A stretch of DNA of 64,000 nt from Lewinellaceae bacterium. GTDB taxonomy: Bacteria > Bacteroidota > Bacteroidia > Chitinophagales > Saprospiraceae. A model generated the notes under the pieces. The model did no database searches and was not told the origin of the DNA. It saw only the letters and a program-made list of their open reading frames with translations. This document shows positions 35,752 to 43,573 of this stretch, one piece after another. A program made the translations under genes and the position numbers. The stretch covers positions 62,001-126,000 of the forward strand of contig JACJYM010000002.1 of the NCBI GenBank assembly GCA_020636155.1. The letters are read 5' to 3'. Within the stretch, counting starts at the first letter, position 1. Each line of letters opens with the position of its first letter.

Positions 35752-37191
35752 TTGAGGACAGTGGTAGAATATCTACAGGGTATTAACTTTGATGCTACCG
35801 ACTTAGATAGTAAAGGACGAGCATTTGAAACCTTTATGGGTTCATTCTTTAGAGGTGAGTTTGGACAGTACTTTACACCCCGAGCTATCGTCCAGTTTAT
35901 CGTAGAAGCATTACCTATTAAAAATACTTCCTTAGTTTTGGATACTTCTTGTGGTAGTGGTGGGTTCTTGCTCTATGCCTTAGATAAAGTAAGACGACAA
36001 GCTGATAAGGAATATCCAAATCACGATAAAAACAAAGAAGATTATGATCCTGATGAAGCTGAAGCCTGGAAAGAACTTTGGCACGACTTCGCTTCCAACA
36101 ACTTATTTGGCATTGAAATTTCAGAGCAAATTGCCCGAACTGCTAAAATGAATATGATTATTCACGATGATGGGCATACCAACGTAATTTCATTGGATGG
36201 CTTGGAAAAACCTGAAGAAATAAAAAAGATTACGGACAATAGCGGATTTAGATACAACCACTTTGATTTTATCATAACCAATCCGCCTTTTGGGTCTTCC
36301 ATAAAGAAAGCAGAAAAAAAATATTTGAGCGATTACGTTTTTGGTAAAAACGAATACCATTGGTTAGACTATAAAAATCAAGGTAAAAAACCAAAAGCCA
36401 GAAATAACCAAAGTACAGAAGTATTGTTTTTGGAGCAATGCTATCATTTCCTAAATGAAGGTGGTTATTTAGCCGTTGTACTGCCCGATGGTATCTTAAC
36501 CAATAGCAGTATGCAATATGTTCGTGACCAATTAGAGGATTGGTATCAATTGATTGCAGTTGTTTCAATGCCTCAAACGGCCTTTTCTGCCACAGGGGCA
36601 GGAGTTAAAAGCTCGGTGCTTTTTGTAAAGAAGCATTCTCGAAATCACACCCTAAATCTTCAAAAGAAAAAACAAGAAATCGAAACTCGATTATTAGCGG
36701 ATTATGATTTTATCGAAAAGGTGGAAGGTTGGCAAAAAGAGAAAAAAGACCGTATAAAAAACCACGATGGTTTAATAAACAATACGGCTTTTATGGTAAA
36801 AAGAGAAATTGAAAAAACCGAATCCTTTAAAGAATGGAAGCAAGAAATATCTGATTTGTATAATGAGAAAATAAACAACCTCAAAGAGGAATTGGAAGAA
36901 GCTTATTTGCAGGCTCGAAGAACAGAGTTACCGGACTACCCAATATTTATGGCTATTGCTGACAATATTGGATATGATGCAACGGGCAAATCCACAAGCA
37001 TAACCATTTCAAAACAAGAAGTAACGGAAGACAACCATAAAAAAATCATTGAATACCTTGCCAATGACCTGTATAGCGAAAAAGTAATCACTACTAAAAA
37101 CCTACAAGATGAATTGGTAAAAACGGAAAAAGAAGTATTGGACGAAGGTATCTTAAAAGGCTTGAGGGCATTTATTAAAAAGCATATATAA
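35752..37191 (+). CDS. N6-adenine DNA methyltransferase (HsdM-type) part of the fusion
   Basis: The methyltransferase half. The frame is open upstream of 35752 back to the frameshift at 35560-35565, so the TTG at 35752 is not a true start. SAM motif I is VLDTSCGSGGFLLYALD, preceded by the HsdM signature FGQYFTPRAIVQFIVEALP. Motif IV is FDFIITNPPFG, the NPPF of gamma-class N6-adenine methylases, and GYLAVVLPDGIL follows. The C-terminal 150 residues are helical and charged, suited to binding the S subunit. Joined to the upstream part, the protein would have about 787 residues with nuclease then methylase domains, as in BcgI-like Type IIB A subunits. The stop overlaps the next ATG (TAATG at 37189-37193). 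Confidence 0.85.
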   Translation: MRTVVEYLQGINFDATDLDSKGRAFETFMGSFFRGEFGQYFTPRAIVQFIVEALPIKNTSLVLDTSCGSGGFLLYALDKVRRQADKEYPNHDKNKEDYDPDEAEAWKELWHDFASNNLFGIEISEQIARTAKMNMIIHDDGHTNVISLDGLEKPEEIKKITDNSGFRYNHFDFIITNPPFGSSIKKAEKKYLSDYVFGKNEYHWLDYKNQGKKPKARNNQSTEVLFLEQCYHFLNEGGYLAVVLPDGILTNSSMQYVRDQLEDWYQLIAVVSMPQTAFSATGAGVKSSVLFVKKHSRNHTLNLQKKKQEIETRLLADYDFIEKVEGWQKEKKDRIKNHDGLINNTAFMVKREIEKTESFKEWKQEISDLYNEKINNLKEELEEAYLQARRTELPDYPIFMAIADNIGYDATGKSTSITISKQEVTEDNHKKIIEYLANDLYSEKVITTKNLQDELVKTEKEVLDEGILKGLRAFIKKHI

Positions 37192-37337
37192 TGAAAGAAA
37201 TTAGTGAAAAGACTCTACGAGAAGTAAAAAAATGTTTGGAAAATTCTGATATTCCGAAAGCCATGAGATTAGTCATGGCCGAATTGAAGTGTGGACTAAA
37301 AGAAGCCAAAGAAATTGTTGATATTTATCGCAGATGA
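37191..37337 (+). CDS. 48-residue protein resembling the bL12 C-terminal domain
   Basis: A tiny frame between the M and S genes, coupled to both: its ATG overlaps the methylase stop (TAATG) and its stop overlaps the next ATG (ATGA at 37334-37337). The product starts MKEISEKTLREVKKCLEN and contains MAELKCGLKEAKEIVDIY. This follows the pattern of the ribosomal protein L7/L12 C-terminal helix region (xxxGLGLKEAKDLVD). Short proteins of this kind exist outside ribosomes without known function. The exact overlaps on both sides support that it is translated. Confidence 0.72.
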   Translation: MKEISEKTLREVKKCLENSDIPKAMRLVMAELKCGLKEAKEIVDIYRR

Positions 37338-38704
37338 CAAATACCACCACACATACCAAGCATTTTATCATTCAGCGGTCTGAGTTGGATAATCATTTGA
37401 GCCCTCTTTTTTACAAGTCTAACCCTATTCACTTAGATATAAATGAGTCGTTAAATAATATTGCTTCCATAAATCCGTATCGACAAAAACCAAAGTTCGA
37501 TGATGACGAACTTGTTCCTTATGTAGGTTTGCCGGAAACAGATGAGCACACAAGAAGTGTAAATGAAGTTATAATGCGTCCATATAGGGAGGTAAAAGGA
37601 AGAAACATTATATATCCAAATGATATTCTTTTTGCTAGGATTGAACCAAGTATTTTTAATAAGAAGTACATTTTTGCTGATGACCTATTAGGGTTTGATT
37701 TTGCTTTTACCTCTACAGAGTTTTATATCATTGAAGAAAAGTCAGTAGATATAAAATATCTATTTGCTCTTTTATTTAGCGACTATGTATATAATCAAAT
37801 AAGTGGTAAAACTACTGGCTCAACAGGTAGAAGAAGGCTTGATATTGAATCTTTTAAGAATATTCAAATCCCTGTTATAAATGATCAACAAAAAATAGTA
37901 TCCCTCTACCAAACCGCCTACAATACCAAAAAACAAAAAGAGCAAGAAGCCCAAGCATTACTCAACAGGATAGACACGTATCTATTGGATGAATTGGGTA
38001 TTACCCTACCTGCAAAGGACAATAGCCTGAAAAGTAGAATGTTTACCGTAAACTTTAGTGAGGTAAGTGGCGATAGGCTTGATCCTGATTATAACCTTTT
38101 ATTTTACACTCAATTTTTAAATAGTCTTGACAATAAGTATTTTGTAAAAAGTCTATCAGAAATCAAAAAATCAATTTTTCAAGGAGTAAGCAAAAATATA
38201 ACCGATAATCCTGAATATACGCTTTTAAAAGTAAAAAATATTCTAAGAGGAAATCAGATTGACTATTCTGATGTCGAATACGTTTCTTCAGTTCCGAAAA
38301 CTAAAATTCTACAAAATGGAGATATCATTTCCCCTTTTATAGGTGAAGCGATAAGGCAAAACAAATTTTCACTTTTTCAACAAAAAAATTTAAAATATAC
38401 AGTTGATAATAATACTGGCGTTATAAGACTTTCTGATAATATTAATAAACTTTATGTTTCAGAAGTTTTAAATTCATTAATTGGAGAGTTTCAAGTAATG
38501 AGATTAATTGGAGGTGGAGGAGTTCCTTATTTAGGCTCAGAATATGCAGGCAAAGTTTTAATACCACTTCCACCTATCGACAAACAAACCGAAATCGCCA
38601 ATCATATCAGCGACTTACGAATTAGAGCCAAACAACTACAAGAAGAGGCCACAGACATACTTAACCAAGCGAAAGCGACTATAGAAAATATGATATTAAC
38701 ATAA
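37334..38704 (+). CDS. hsdS: restriction-modification specificity (S) subunit
   Basis: A 456-residue S subunit that selects the DNA target for the methylase. Two target-recognition domains are separated by conserved helical spacers: TRD1 about residues 1-190 followed by QQKIVSLYQTAYNTKKQKEQ, and TRD2 about residues 235-420 followed by IDKQTEIANHISDLRIRAKQ and LQEEATDILNQAKATIENMI. TRD2 contains GGGGVPYLGSEYAGKVLIPLP, the usual end of an S-protein TRD, split here between VP and LG. The two half-sites imply a bipartite recognition sequence. No second S gene or inversion site for switching specificity is seen in the window. Confidence 0.88.
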   Translation: MTNTTTHTKHFIIQRSELDNHLSPLFYKSNPIHLDINESLNNIASINPYRQKPKFDDDELVPYVGLPETDEHTRSVNEVIMRPYREVKGRNIIYPNDILFARIEPSIFNKKYIFADDLLGFDFAFTSTEFYIIEEKSVDIKYLFALLFSDYVYNQISGKTTGSTGRRRLDIESFKNIQIPVINDQQKIVSLYQTAYNTKKQKEQEAQALLNRIDTYLLDELGITLPAKDNSLKSRMFTVNFSEVSGDRLDPDYNLLFYTQFLNSLDNKYFVKSLSEIKKSIFQGVSKNITDNPEYTLLKVKNILRGNQIDYSDVEYVSSVPKTKILQNGDIISPFIGEAIRQNKFSLFQQKNLKYTVDNNTGVIRLSDNINKLYVSEVLNSLIGEFQVMRLIGGGGVPYLGSEYAGKVLIPLPPIDKQTEIANHISDLRIRAKQLQEEATDILNQAKATIENMILT

Positions 38705-38760
38705 CTTGAAAAACCTAACATTAAATATGATTCCATTTAAGCACTCTTTTGAGTCCAAAA

Positions 38761-38782
38761 CTTTCGGTTTTACAACCGAAAG
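38761..38782. repeat. 9-bp perfect stem-loop after hsdS
   Basis: CTTTCGGTT (38761-38769) pairs with AACCGAAAG (38774-38782) over loop TTAC. There is no T run on either side. It lies 57 bp after the hsdS stop and may end or stabilise the operon transcript. The rest of this 236-bp gap shows no gene. Confidence 0.5.
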
Positions 38783-38906
38783 GTAGGAAGGTTATTTCCC
38801 ATTTCATAGGTCAGAGCTTCCCAATGAATGATAGGTTGCTCAGAAAGAAGAATTTGTAAACCGCAAAAATATTTGCCTAATCGTCATAGTGTAAGGTTAT
38901 AAGTCA

Positions 38907-38925
38907 TACCTTTGATACTATCAAA
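38907..38925 (+). promoter_or_regulatory. fic promoter with overlapping palindromic operator
   Basis: The -7 box TACCTTTG (38907-38914) lies 26 bp before the fic ATG. A perfect odd palindrome TTTGATACTATCAAA (38911-38925, 7-bp arms around a central C) overlaps its TTTG and covers the expected transcript start. GATACTAT then repeats at 38926-38933-type spacing. This is how an autorepressed or regulator-controlled promoter would look. Confidence 0.5.
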
Positions 38926-38940
38926 TGATACTATGTCTAA

Positions 38941-39897
38941 ATGAGGCCACCTTATCAAATAACGAATAAAATAATGCAATTAATAGCTTCCATTTCAGAG
39001 AAACTGGGAGAAGTTAATGCATTGCATTTACATAAGCCACCCACAGAACTAAGAAAAAAGAATCGCATCAAAACGATTCAATCATCCTTGGAGATAGAGG
39101 GCAATACATTAACTGAAGAGCAAATCACCGCTTTATTAGAAAACAAGAGTGTCATTGCTCCGGAGAAAGACATTCTGGAAGTAAAGAATGCGATTGCCGT
39201 TTACGAACAACTCCAAGAGTTCAATCCGAATAGCATAAAAGATTTAGAAAAAGCACACGGAGTTTTAATGCAAGGGTTAATCGAAAATGCAGGAAAACTT
39301 CATACAAAGAATGTCGGTATTGTACATGGCTCAAAAGTAAAGCACGTAGCACCAGACGGTGGAATGGTAAAAGGCTTAATGAATGATTTGTTTAGTTATC
39401 TGAAATCTGACAAGGATATAATCCTAATAAAAAGTTGTGTGTTTCATTATGAGTTTGAATTTATCCACCCTTTTATTGACGGAAACGGCAGAATGGGGAG
39501 ATTGTGGCAAACACTAATCTTAATGCAGAAGTACCCATTTTTTGAATTTTTACCAGTAGAAAGCCTAATCAAAGAAAATCAAGAAGCCTATTATAGCGTC
39601 TTAGAGCAATCAGACAATATAGGGCAATCCACACCTTTTATCGAGTGGATGCTCAACATAATACTCCAAGCATTAGAAAACCTCCTTAAAACTCAGAACA
39701 GAACCCTCACAGCCGAAGACAGAATCGAACTCTTCAAAGATAAAATTAGACAACAGCAATTTAGCCGCAAAGACTATTTGCAAAATTTCAAGGAAATAAG
39801 TCAAGCCACCGCAAGCCGAGACTTAAGATGGGCAGTTGAACAAGAGATTTTAGAAAAATCTGGAGACAAACGACTAACGAAATATCGGTTCAAGTAA
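38941..39897 (+). CDS. Fic family protein with N-terminal inhibitory helix
   Basis: A 318-residue class II Fic protein, likely an AMP-transferase or related enzyme modifying a protein target. The active loop is HPFIDGNGRMGRLW (about residues 179-192), a complete HPFxxGNGRxxR motif. The autoinhibitory helix is SSLEIEGN near residue 43, fitting (S/T)xxxE(G/N), so it should be self-restrained. After the Fic core, residues 250-318 form a helical winged-helix-like tail (FSRKDYLQNFKEISQATASRDLR) of the kind that binds DNA. It stands alone behind its own promoter, directly after the restriction-modification genes. Confidence 0.9.
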   Translation: MRPPYQITNKIMQLIASISEKLGEVNALHLHKPPTELRKKNRIKTIQSSLEIEGNTLTEEQITALLENKSVIAPEKDILEVKNAIAVYEQLQEFNPNSIKDLEKAHGVLMQGLIENAGKLHTKNVGIVHGSKVKHVAPDGGMVKGLMNDLFSYLKSDKDIILIKSCVFHYEFEFIHPFIDGNGRMGRLWQTLILMQKYPFFEFLPVESLIKENQEAYYSVLEQSDNIGQSTPFIEWMLNIILQALENLLKTQNRTLTAEDRIELFKDKIRQQQFSRKDYLQNFKEISQATASRDLRWAVEQEILEKSGDKRLTKYRFK

Positions 39898-40055
39898 TTT
39901 GTGGAGCTTAAGACGACTTCTCGAGTAACATTTGTTTGGGAATTTTACCTACTAGGTTCTGTGTTTGCACTATCTACTTCTATGTCGTAAATTTCACATT
40001 CACCAATAATTCAGTATATATTTTCTTCTGTATTAAAAAAAGTAACCACCGCAAC

Positions 40056-40262
40056 CTACTTCTTCTTCATTAGATAACTGACAATAGCCACTGCGAGCCC
40101 AAAATAGTTAATGTTAGAAGATTTTAAAAAATTTTTAAATCTTAGATGACTTTTTATCTGCTTGCGTTTTCCTTTGAGTTCTTCCAAAGAAATTTTTCGT
40201 TCGAGATTGTAAATCTTCAGGTCATCAGTTAACTCTTTCCAATTGTGATAACTACTCCTCAT
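40056..40262 (-). CDS. small hypothetical protein of the YtxH/holin-like trio
   Basis: About 68 residues, starting MRSSYHNWKELTDDLKIYNLE, with a basic helical middle (LKGKRKQIKSHLRFKNFLKS) and a short hydrophobic C-terminus (FGLAVAIVSYLMKKK). Third gene of a small operon. The ATG at 40262 overlaps the end of the holin-like gene, so translation is probably coupled. An in-frame TTG at 40277 is a less likely start. Function unknown; probably a membrane-associated peptide. Confidence 0.72.
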   Translation of the reverse strand: MRSSYHNWKELTDDLKIYNLERKISLEELKGKRKQIKSHLRFKNFLKSSNINYFGLAVAIVSYLMKKK

Positions 40263-40617
40263 GATCCTCGATTTCAAAGAATATTTTAGAAATTTTTCGC
40301 AATATCATATTAGAAATATAACCTCTAAAAAATAAGATAATTACGGCCAATAGTAGGAAAAATAGACCAACCACTAAACTTCCTAAGATATAGCTGCCCA
40401 TCCACTCACCCAATGCAAAGACCCCAGCAACGGCGCCAAAAAAAGCGGCAATACATAATAAACCACTAATCAAAATCAACCTTACGAAAAAACTCATGAG
40501 CATGGAACTATAAGCCAATGCCTTAAGTTTGTAGTATTTCTTGCTCGAATTAAGGTATGATTCTACGTGATCCCAACTCTCGTTCAGGCTTTCCTTCAAC
40601 GAATCAAAAAGTGCCAT
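40252..40617 (-). CDS. holin-superfamily-III-like membrane protein
   Basis: A 121-residue inner-membrane protein with two hydrophobic helices (FFVRLILISGLLCIAAFFGAV and ILGSLVVGLFFLLLAVIILFF, each near 20 residues) between charged ends. It fits the Actinobacterial holin-X / phage holin III-like family, which despite its name is mostly a chromosomal housekeeping or stress protein in Bacteroidota. No phage genes are nearby. It follows the YtxH gene by 6 bp. Confidence 0.8.
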   Translation of the reverse strand: MALFDSLKESLNESWDHVESYLNSSKKYYKLKALAYSSMLMSFFVRLILISGLLCIAAFFGAVAGVFALGEWMGSYILGSLVVGLFFLLLAVIILFFRGYISNMILRKISKIFFEIEDHEE

Positions 40618-40623
40618 ATATTT

Positions 40624-40950
40624 TTATTTTTGGTACTTTTTATTCTTATCTCTTAGAGCTTCTAATTTTTCCTCTAACGTATTGATAATGTCTTCGGTCT
40701 TGTAACTGGCATTGGACATTAATTCTTCAATCTGCTCATCTAAAGTCGCTTTTTTGGCTGCCACTTTACTTCCCACTTCACGGCTCAGTTGTTCTAAATT
40801 ATCTGCCAACTTATTCTTGAGATCTTTGGCGTTATCAACTATTTTTTGTCTTGTATCACTACCTTTCTCGGGGGCAAGAAGCATGCCTATAACCGTGCCT
40901 ACGGCTGCACCAAATATAATGCCCATAAGTGTGCTACCATCTCTTCTCAT
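40624..40950 (-). CDS. YtxH-domain protein
   Basis: A 108-residue protein: an N-terminal glycine-rich hydrophobic segment (TLMGIIFGAAVGTVIGMLLAP, residues 7-27 approx.) running into EKGSDTRQKIVDNAKDLK, the hallmark of YtxH/gas-vesicle-like stress proteins, then a long charged helix (KKATLDEQIEELMSNAS). It is probably membrane-associated and induced by stress. First gene of the minus-strand trio. Confidence 0.88.
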   Translation of the reverse strand: MRRDGSTLMGIIFGAAVGTVIGMLLAPEKGSDTRQKIVDNAKDLKNKLADNLEQLSREVGSKVAAKKATLDEQIEELMSNASYKTEDIINTLEEKLEALRDKNKKYQK

Positions 40951-41043
40951 TTTATTAATTTTTATAAGTTTTCAAATATATTCAACCATTATTTACAACG
41001 CTGAATGAATTATAATAGTTTACTCAATTTACTCCAAAATGCC

Positions 41044-41811
41044 TTATTCCAGGTTTGTGATAAATCGAGTCGCGACAGCCGTTATTTCTTGATCTTTTTT
41101 CTGCAAAAATAGCACGGCTTGATCGAATGGCTCTTCTTGATAATGGATAGAAATAATACCGTTTTTTTCCGCATTTTGACTTTTAAAATACTTTACCACA
41201 TTACGACTTTCCAGCAGTCTGCCTTTATTCTCACCAGCCTTGACATCTGTTTTTTCACTGAAGCTGATGAGTGCGAGATTGATATTGCAATTTTCGAAAT
41301 TTTGCTCTATCGAGTACTCTATAATTGCGTGGTGATCCCGTAGATGGCTTTTAGTAATGGAAATCCGTGATTTGGTATTTAAAGACTGAGAATCATTAAT
41401 ACTTTGATTGATTGATTTGGCATTGGATCCAACCATTTGATCTGTTCCATTGATAATTAATTGTGGAGTATAATCCTTGTCACCATTTAAGGTTTTATTG
41501 TAGTTATGCTGTCGATTACTGTACTCCGAGGAGCTAAAAGGATCTTTCCATCCTAAATAATTCCAATAATCGACATGGAAACTTAACAAGATGATTGAAC
41601 TATCCCTTTGAGTGATTGCCTTCAATAAGTCCTCAGCCGGTGGGCAACTATTACAACCTTGAGAAGTAAATAATTCCGCCAGAATTACGTGATTATCATT
41701 TTTTTGCAAATTAATATTTGGAATATTTTGCTCGTTTTTAACTTTCGGAGTACAATTCATGGTGAATAATGCGAAAACAGAAATTATCAAAATGTTTTGA
41801 AAAAAAGACAT
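41044..41811 (-). CDS. DUF1223 thioredoxin-like lipoprotein
   Basis: A 255-residue secreted protein of the DUF1223 family. The N-terminus has a signal with lipobox-like FTMNC (Cys about residue 20). The family core is ILAELFTSQGCNSCPPAEDL with redox CxxC (CNSC), then ILLSFHVDYWNYLGWKDPFSS and YTPQLIINGTDQMVGS. The fold is thioredoxin-like with a beta-rich C-terminus. Function unproven. It is followed on the same strand, in reverse map order, by redoxin and MsrA genes, suggesting a redox role. Confidence 0.85.
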   Translation of the reverse strand: MSFFQNILIISVFALFTMNCTPKVKNEQNIPNINLQKNDNHVILAELFTSQGCNSCPPAEDLLKAITQRDSSIILLSFHVDYWNYLGWKDPFSSSEYSNRQHNYNKTLNGDKDYTPQLIINGTDQMVGSNAKSINQSINDSQSLNTKSRISITKSHLRDHHAIIEYSIEQNFENCNINLALISFSEKTDVKAGENKGRLLESRNVVKYFKSQNAEKNGIISIHYQEEPFDQAVLFLQKKDQEITAVATRFITNLE

Positions 41812-41833
41812 ATTCTGCTATTTGAAAAAATTT

Positions 41834-42133
41834 TTAATGATTAAATTTCAGCTTCTCTACCATTTTTGTAGATAATTCACTGGATACTCCATAACCATCA
41901 ACTATGACCCCTTTTTCACCATTGTGTGTAACTACGGCATACAATATAGAGGAATCATCGGGATTGGTTTCCCCTTCAAACCTATAAAATTCTTTGACTT
42001 CAAATTCCTCAGTGTTAAAATTCGTATTTAAAGCTTTGCAATGAATTCCATCTTCTATTAAATTAAAATCATGCACATAACCTCTTACGGCAAGATCTGA
42101 TAGTGCTTCGACCATTGTGTTATAACTCCTCAT
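41834..42133 (-). CDS. small conserved Bacteroidota protein (often mislabelled phosphoribosylpyrophosphate synthetase)
   Basis: A 99-residue soluble protein: MVEALSDLAVRGYVHDFNL, FEVKEFYRFEGETNPDDSSI, LYAVVTHNGEKGVIVDGYG. This pattern is a widespread short Bacteroidota family that many databases label with the name of PRPP synthetase. The size and the absence of any PRPP-binding motif make that label doubtful. Its start overlaps the redoxin gene stop by 4 bp, so the two are coupled. Confidence 0.8.
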   Translation of the reverse strand: MRSYNTMVEALSDLAVRGYVHDFNLIEDGIHCKALNTNFNTEEFEVKEFYRFEGETNPDDSSILYAVVTHNGEKGVIVDGYGVSSELSTKMVEKLKFNH

Positions 42134-42624
42134 ATTGTATTAATATTTAATTCTTTTAATTTCAAATCTAATCTTAATAGGGCATTGTTTGGATCAGAGC
42201 CGAATATGGAGTAACGGACTATAGAATCTTTATCTACTAAAATCCAATGTGGGGTTCCACCGGCTCCATAATTTAAAAACGTAGTGTCATAATTATAATC
42301 TTTGTAAATAGGAAACCGAATAAAAAGTTCTTTTTTCCAAAATTCAAAAAATTCATTGTCAAAGTTAACCGCGTTGTAGTCGGTATGTATTCCTAACACA
42401 TTAATGTCATTGCCATGTTCATAGACCAGTCTATTGGCATACGGAACAGCTCGACCAAGACACCCTGGACAAGAAAAACTAAAAATTAAAATTAGCAAAG
42501 GTTTCCCTTTAAAATCTTCTACTTTAGGTAACATATCGGAGGGGTCAATAGAAACGAGATTCCAAGGCGGTAGCTTTTCCCCGAGATGTAATTGGTTTAA
42601 GTTTAATCGATTATTTTCTAACAT
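42130..42624 (-). CDS. TlpA/AhpC-type redoxin
   Basis: A 164-residue thioredoxin-fold protein without a signal peptide. The redox motif CPGC is in FSFSCPGCLGRAVPYANRL (about residue 55). GEKLPPWNL and FKGKPLLILIF precede it, and the cis-Pro loop is GAGGTPHWILVD. It probably reduces peroxides or protein thiols. It lies 19 bp downstream of msrA on the same strand, consistent with electron supply to or shared stress control with MsrA. Confidence 0.83.
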   Translation of the reverse strand: MLENNRLNLNQLHLGEKLPPWNLVSIDPSDMLPKVEDFKGKPLLILIFSFSCPGCLGRAVPYANRLVYEHGNDINVLGIHTDYNAVNFDNEFFEFWKKELFIRFPIYKDYNYDTTFLNYGAGGTPHWILVDKDSIVRYSIFGSDPNNALLRLDLKLKELNINTI

Positions 42625-42643
42625 GATTCATTCCTGAAATTCA

Positions 42644-43309
42644 TTAATGCTCTGAATCGGTTTTTAGCAATTCAGGGAATTTCTCCTGAAAGCGTTTAAT
42701 TCTAGGAATAGAAACGGCCATGATATAACTTTGTTTTGGATGATTTCTCTCATAGTTTTGATGATAATCTTCTGCTACCCAAAATTTTTCAAATTTTTTC
42801 AGTTCTGCTGCGACCGTTTCTGGTGCAATTAATTGGTTTAATTCTGCAATTTTTTTCTCAGCAATTTGTTTTTCGTCTTGATTTTGATAAAAAATAATGG
42901 AACGATATTGAGAACCATGATCAGAGCCTTGTCCATTTACTTGACTTACATTTTGTGAGCCAAAATAAACATCTATAAGTGTTGGATAATCAATCACTGT
43001 CGTATCATAAAAAATTTCTACAGATTCCGCATGACCAGTTGTTCCTGTATTAGAGTCTTCGTAAGTTGGGTGATCTTTATGTCCTCCCGAATAGCCCGAA
43101 ATGGACTCTTTTACTCCTTTTACACTTTCATAAATGGCTTCTACACACCAAAAACACCCTGAGGCAAAATATGCGGTTCGGATATTTGGGTTGTTTAATT
43201 CTTCAATATTATAAGTAATATTTTGGGACGATTCAGAGGTTTTAGATTTTACATTGCAAGATGTAAATAAAAGTGCAATAACTAACGATAACAACATGGT
43301 CTGTTTCAT
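42644..43309 (-). CDS. msrA: peptide-methionine (S)-S-oxide reductase, exported
   Basis: Repairs oxidised methionine in proteins. The 221 residues begin with a lipoprotein-type signal (LLSLVIALLFTSC), so the enzyme acts in the envelope. The catalytic Cys is in YFASGCFWCVEAIYESVKG, followed by GYSGGHKDHPTYEDSNTGTTG-type substrate loop (GYSGG, TGTTGHAE), VEIFYDTTVI and the PEH-like DHGSQYRSIIFY. It is the first gene of the redox run that continues to 41834. The 225 bp upstream to the insertion sequence are AT-rich with no gene visible. Confidence 0.93.
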   Translation of the reverse strand: MKQTMLLSLVIALLFTSCNVKSKTSESSQNITYNIEELNNPNIRTAYFASGCFWCVEAIYESVKGVKESISGYSGGHKDHPTYEDSNTGTTGHAESVEIFYDTTVIDYPTLIDVYFGSQNVSQVNGQGSDHGSQYRSIIFYQNQDEKQIAEKKIAELNQLIAPETVAAELKKFEKFWVAEDYHQNYERNHPKQSYIMAVSIPRIKRFQEKFPELLKTDSEH

Positions 43310-43534
43310 TTATGACATTTAAAATTTTTAAATAAAAGATCAATATAGATTTTAAAGTGGAATTGATTTAACTTATAATGGATTATGGAGCTTTATTGTT
43401 TAATAGATCTCTGTCATGAGACAAATATTGCGTTGAGTTGAGGAATAGAAAAAATAATTTAAATTTTTTTGAGGATGCAATTAAAAAAAACTGAGGATCA
43501 CAATAACTTTTTATCGCAATCCCCAGATACCAAA

Positions 43535-43558
43535 GAGACTGTTCAAATAAGTGTGTCT
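43535..43558 (+). repeat. left terminal inverted repeat of the IS
   Basis: Pairs with 44894-44917 in inverted orientation, with most of 24 positions identical, the core being GTTCAAATAA then TGTGTCT. Confidence 0.85.
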
Positions 43559-43573
43559 TGATAACTTTGCAAA

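Noticed and set aside
40252..40617. Holin-like protein as a sign of a prophage
   Set aside because: Its neighbours are YtxH and a small membrane protein; no capsid, tail, integrase or lysin gene is near. This trio is a normal Bacteroidota chromosomal set.
41834..42133. Phosphoribosylpyrophosphate synthetase
   Set aside because: The label is common for this short family, but the 99 residues lack any PRPP-binding loop and are a third of the enzyme's length.
43562..43569. TAACTTTG as the transposase promoter
   Set aside because: It matches the -7 consensus but lies only 4 bp before the annotated ATG; kept as a remark, not as a feature.
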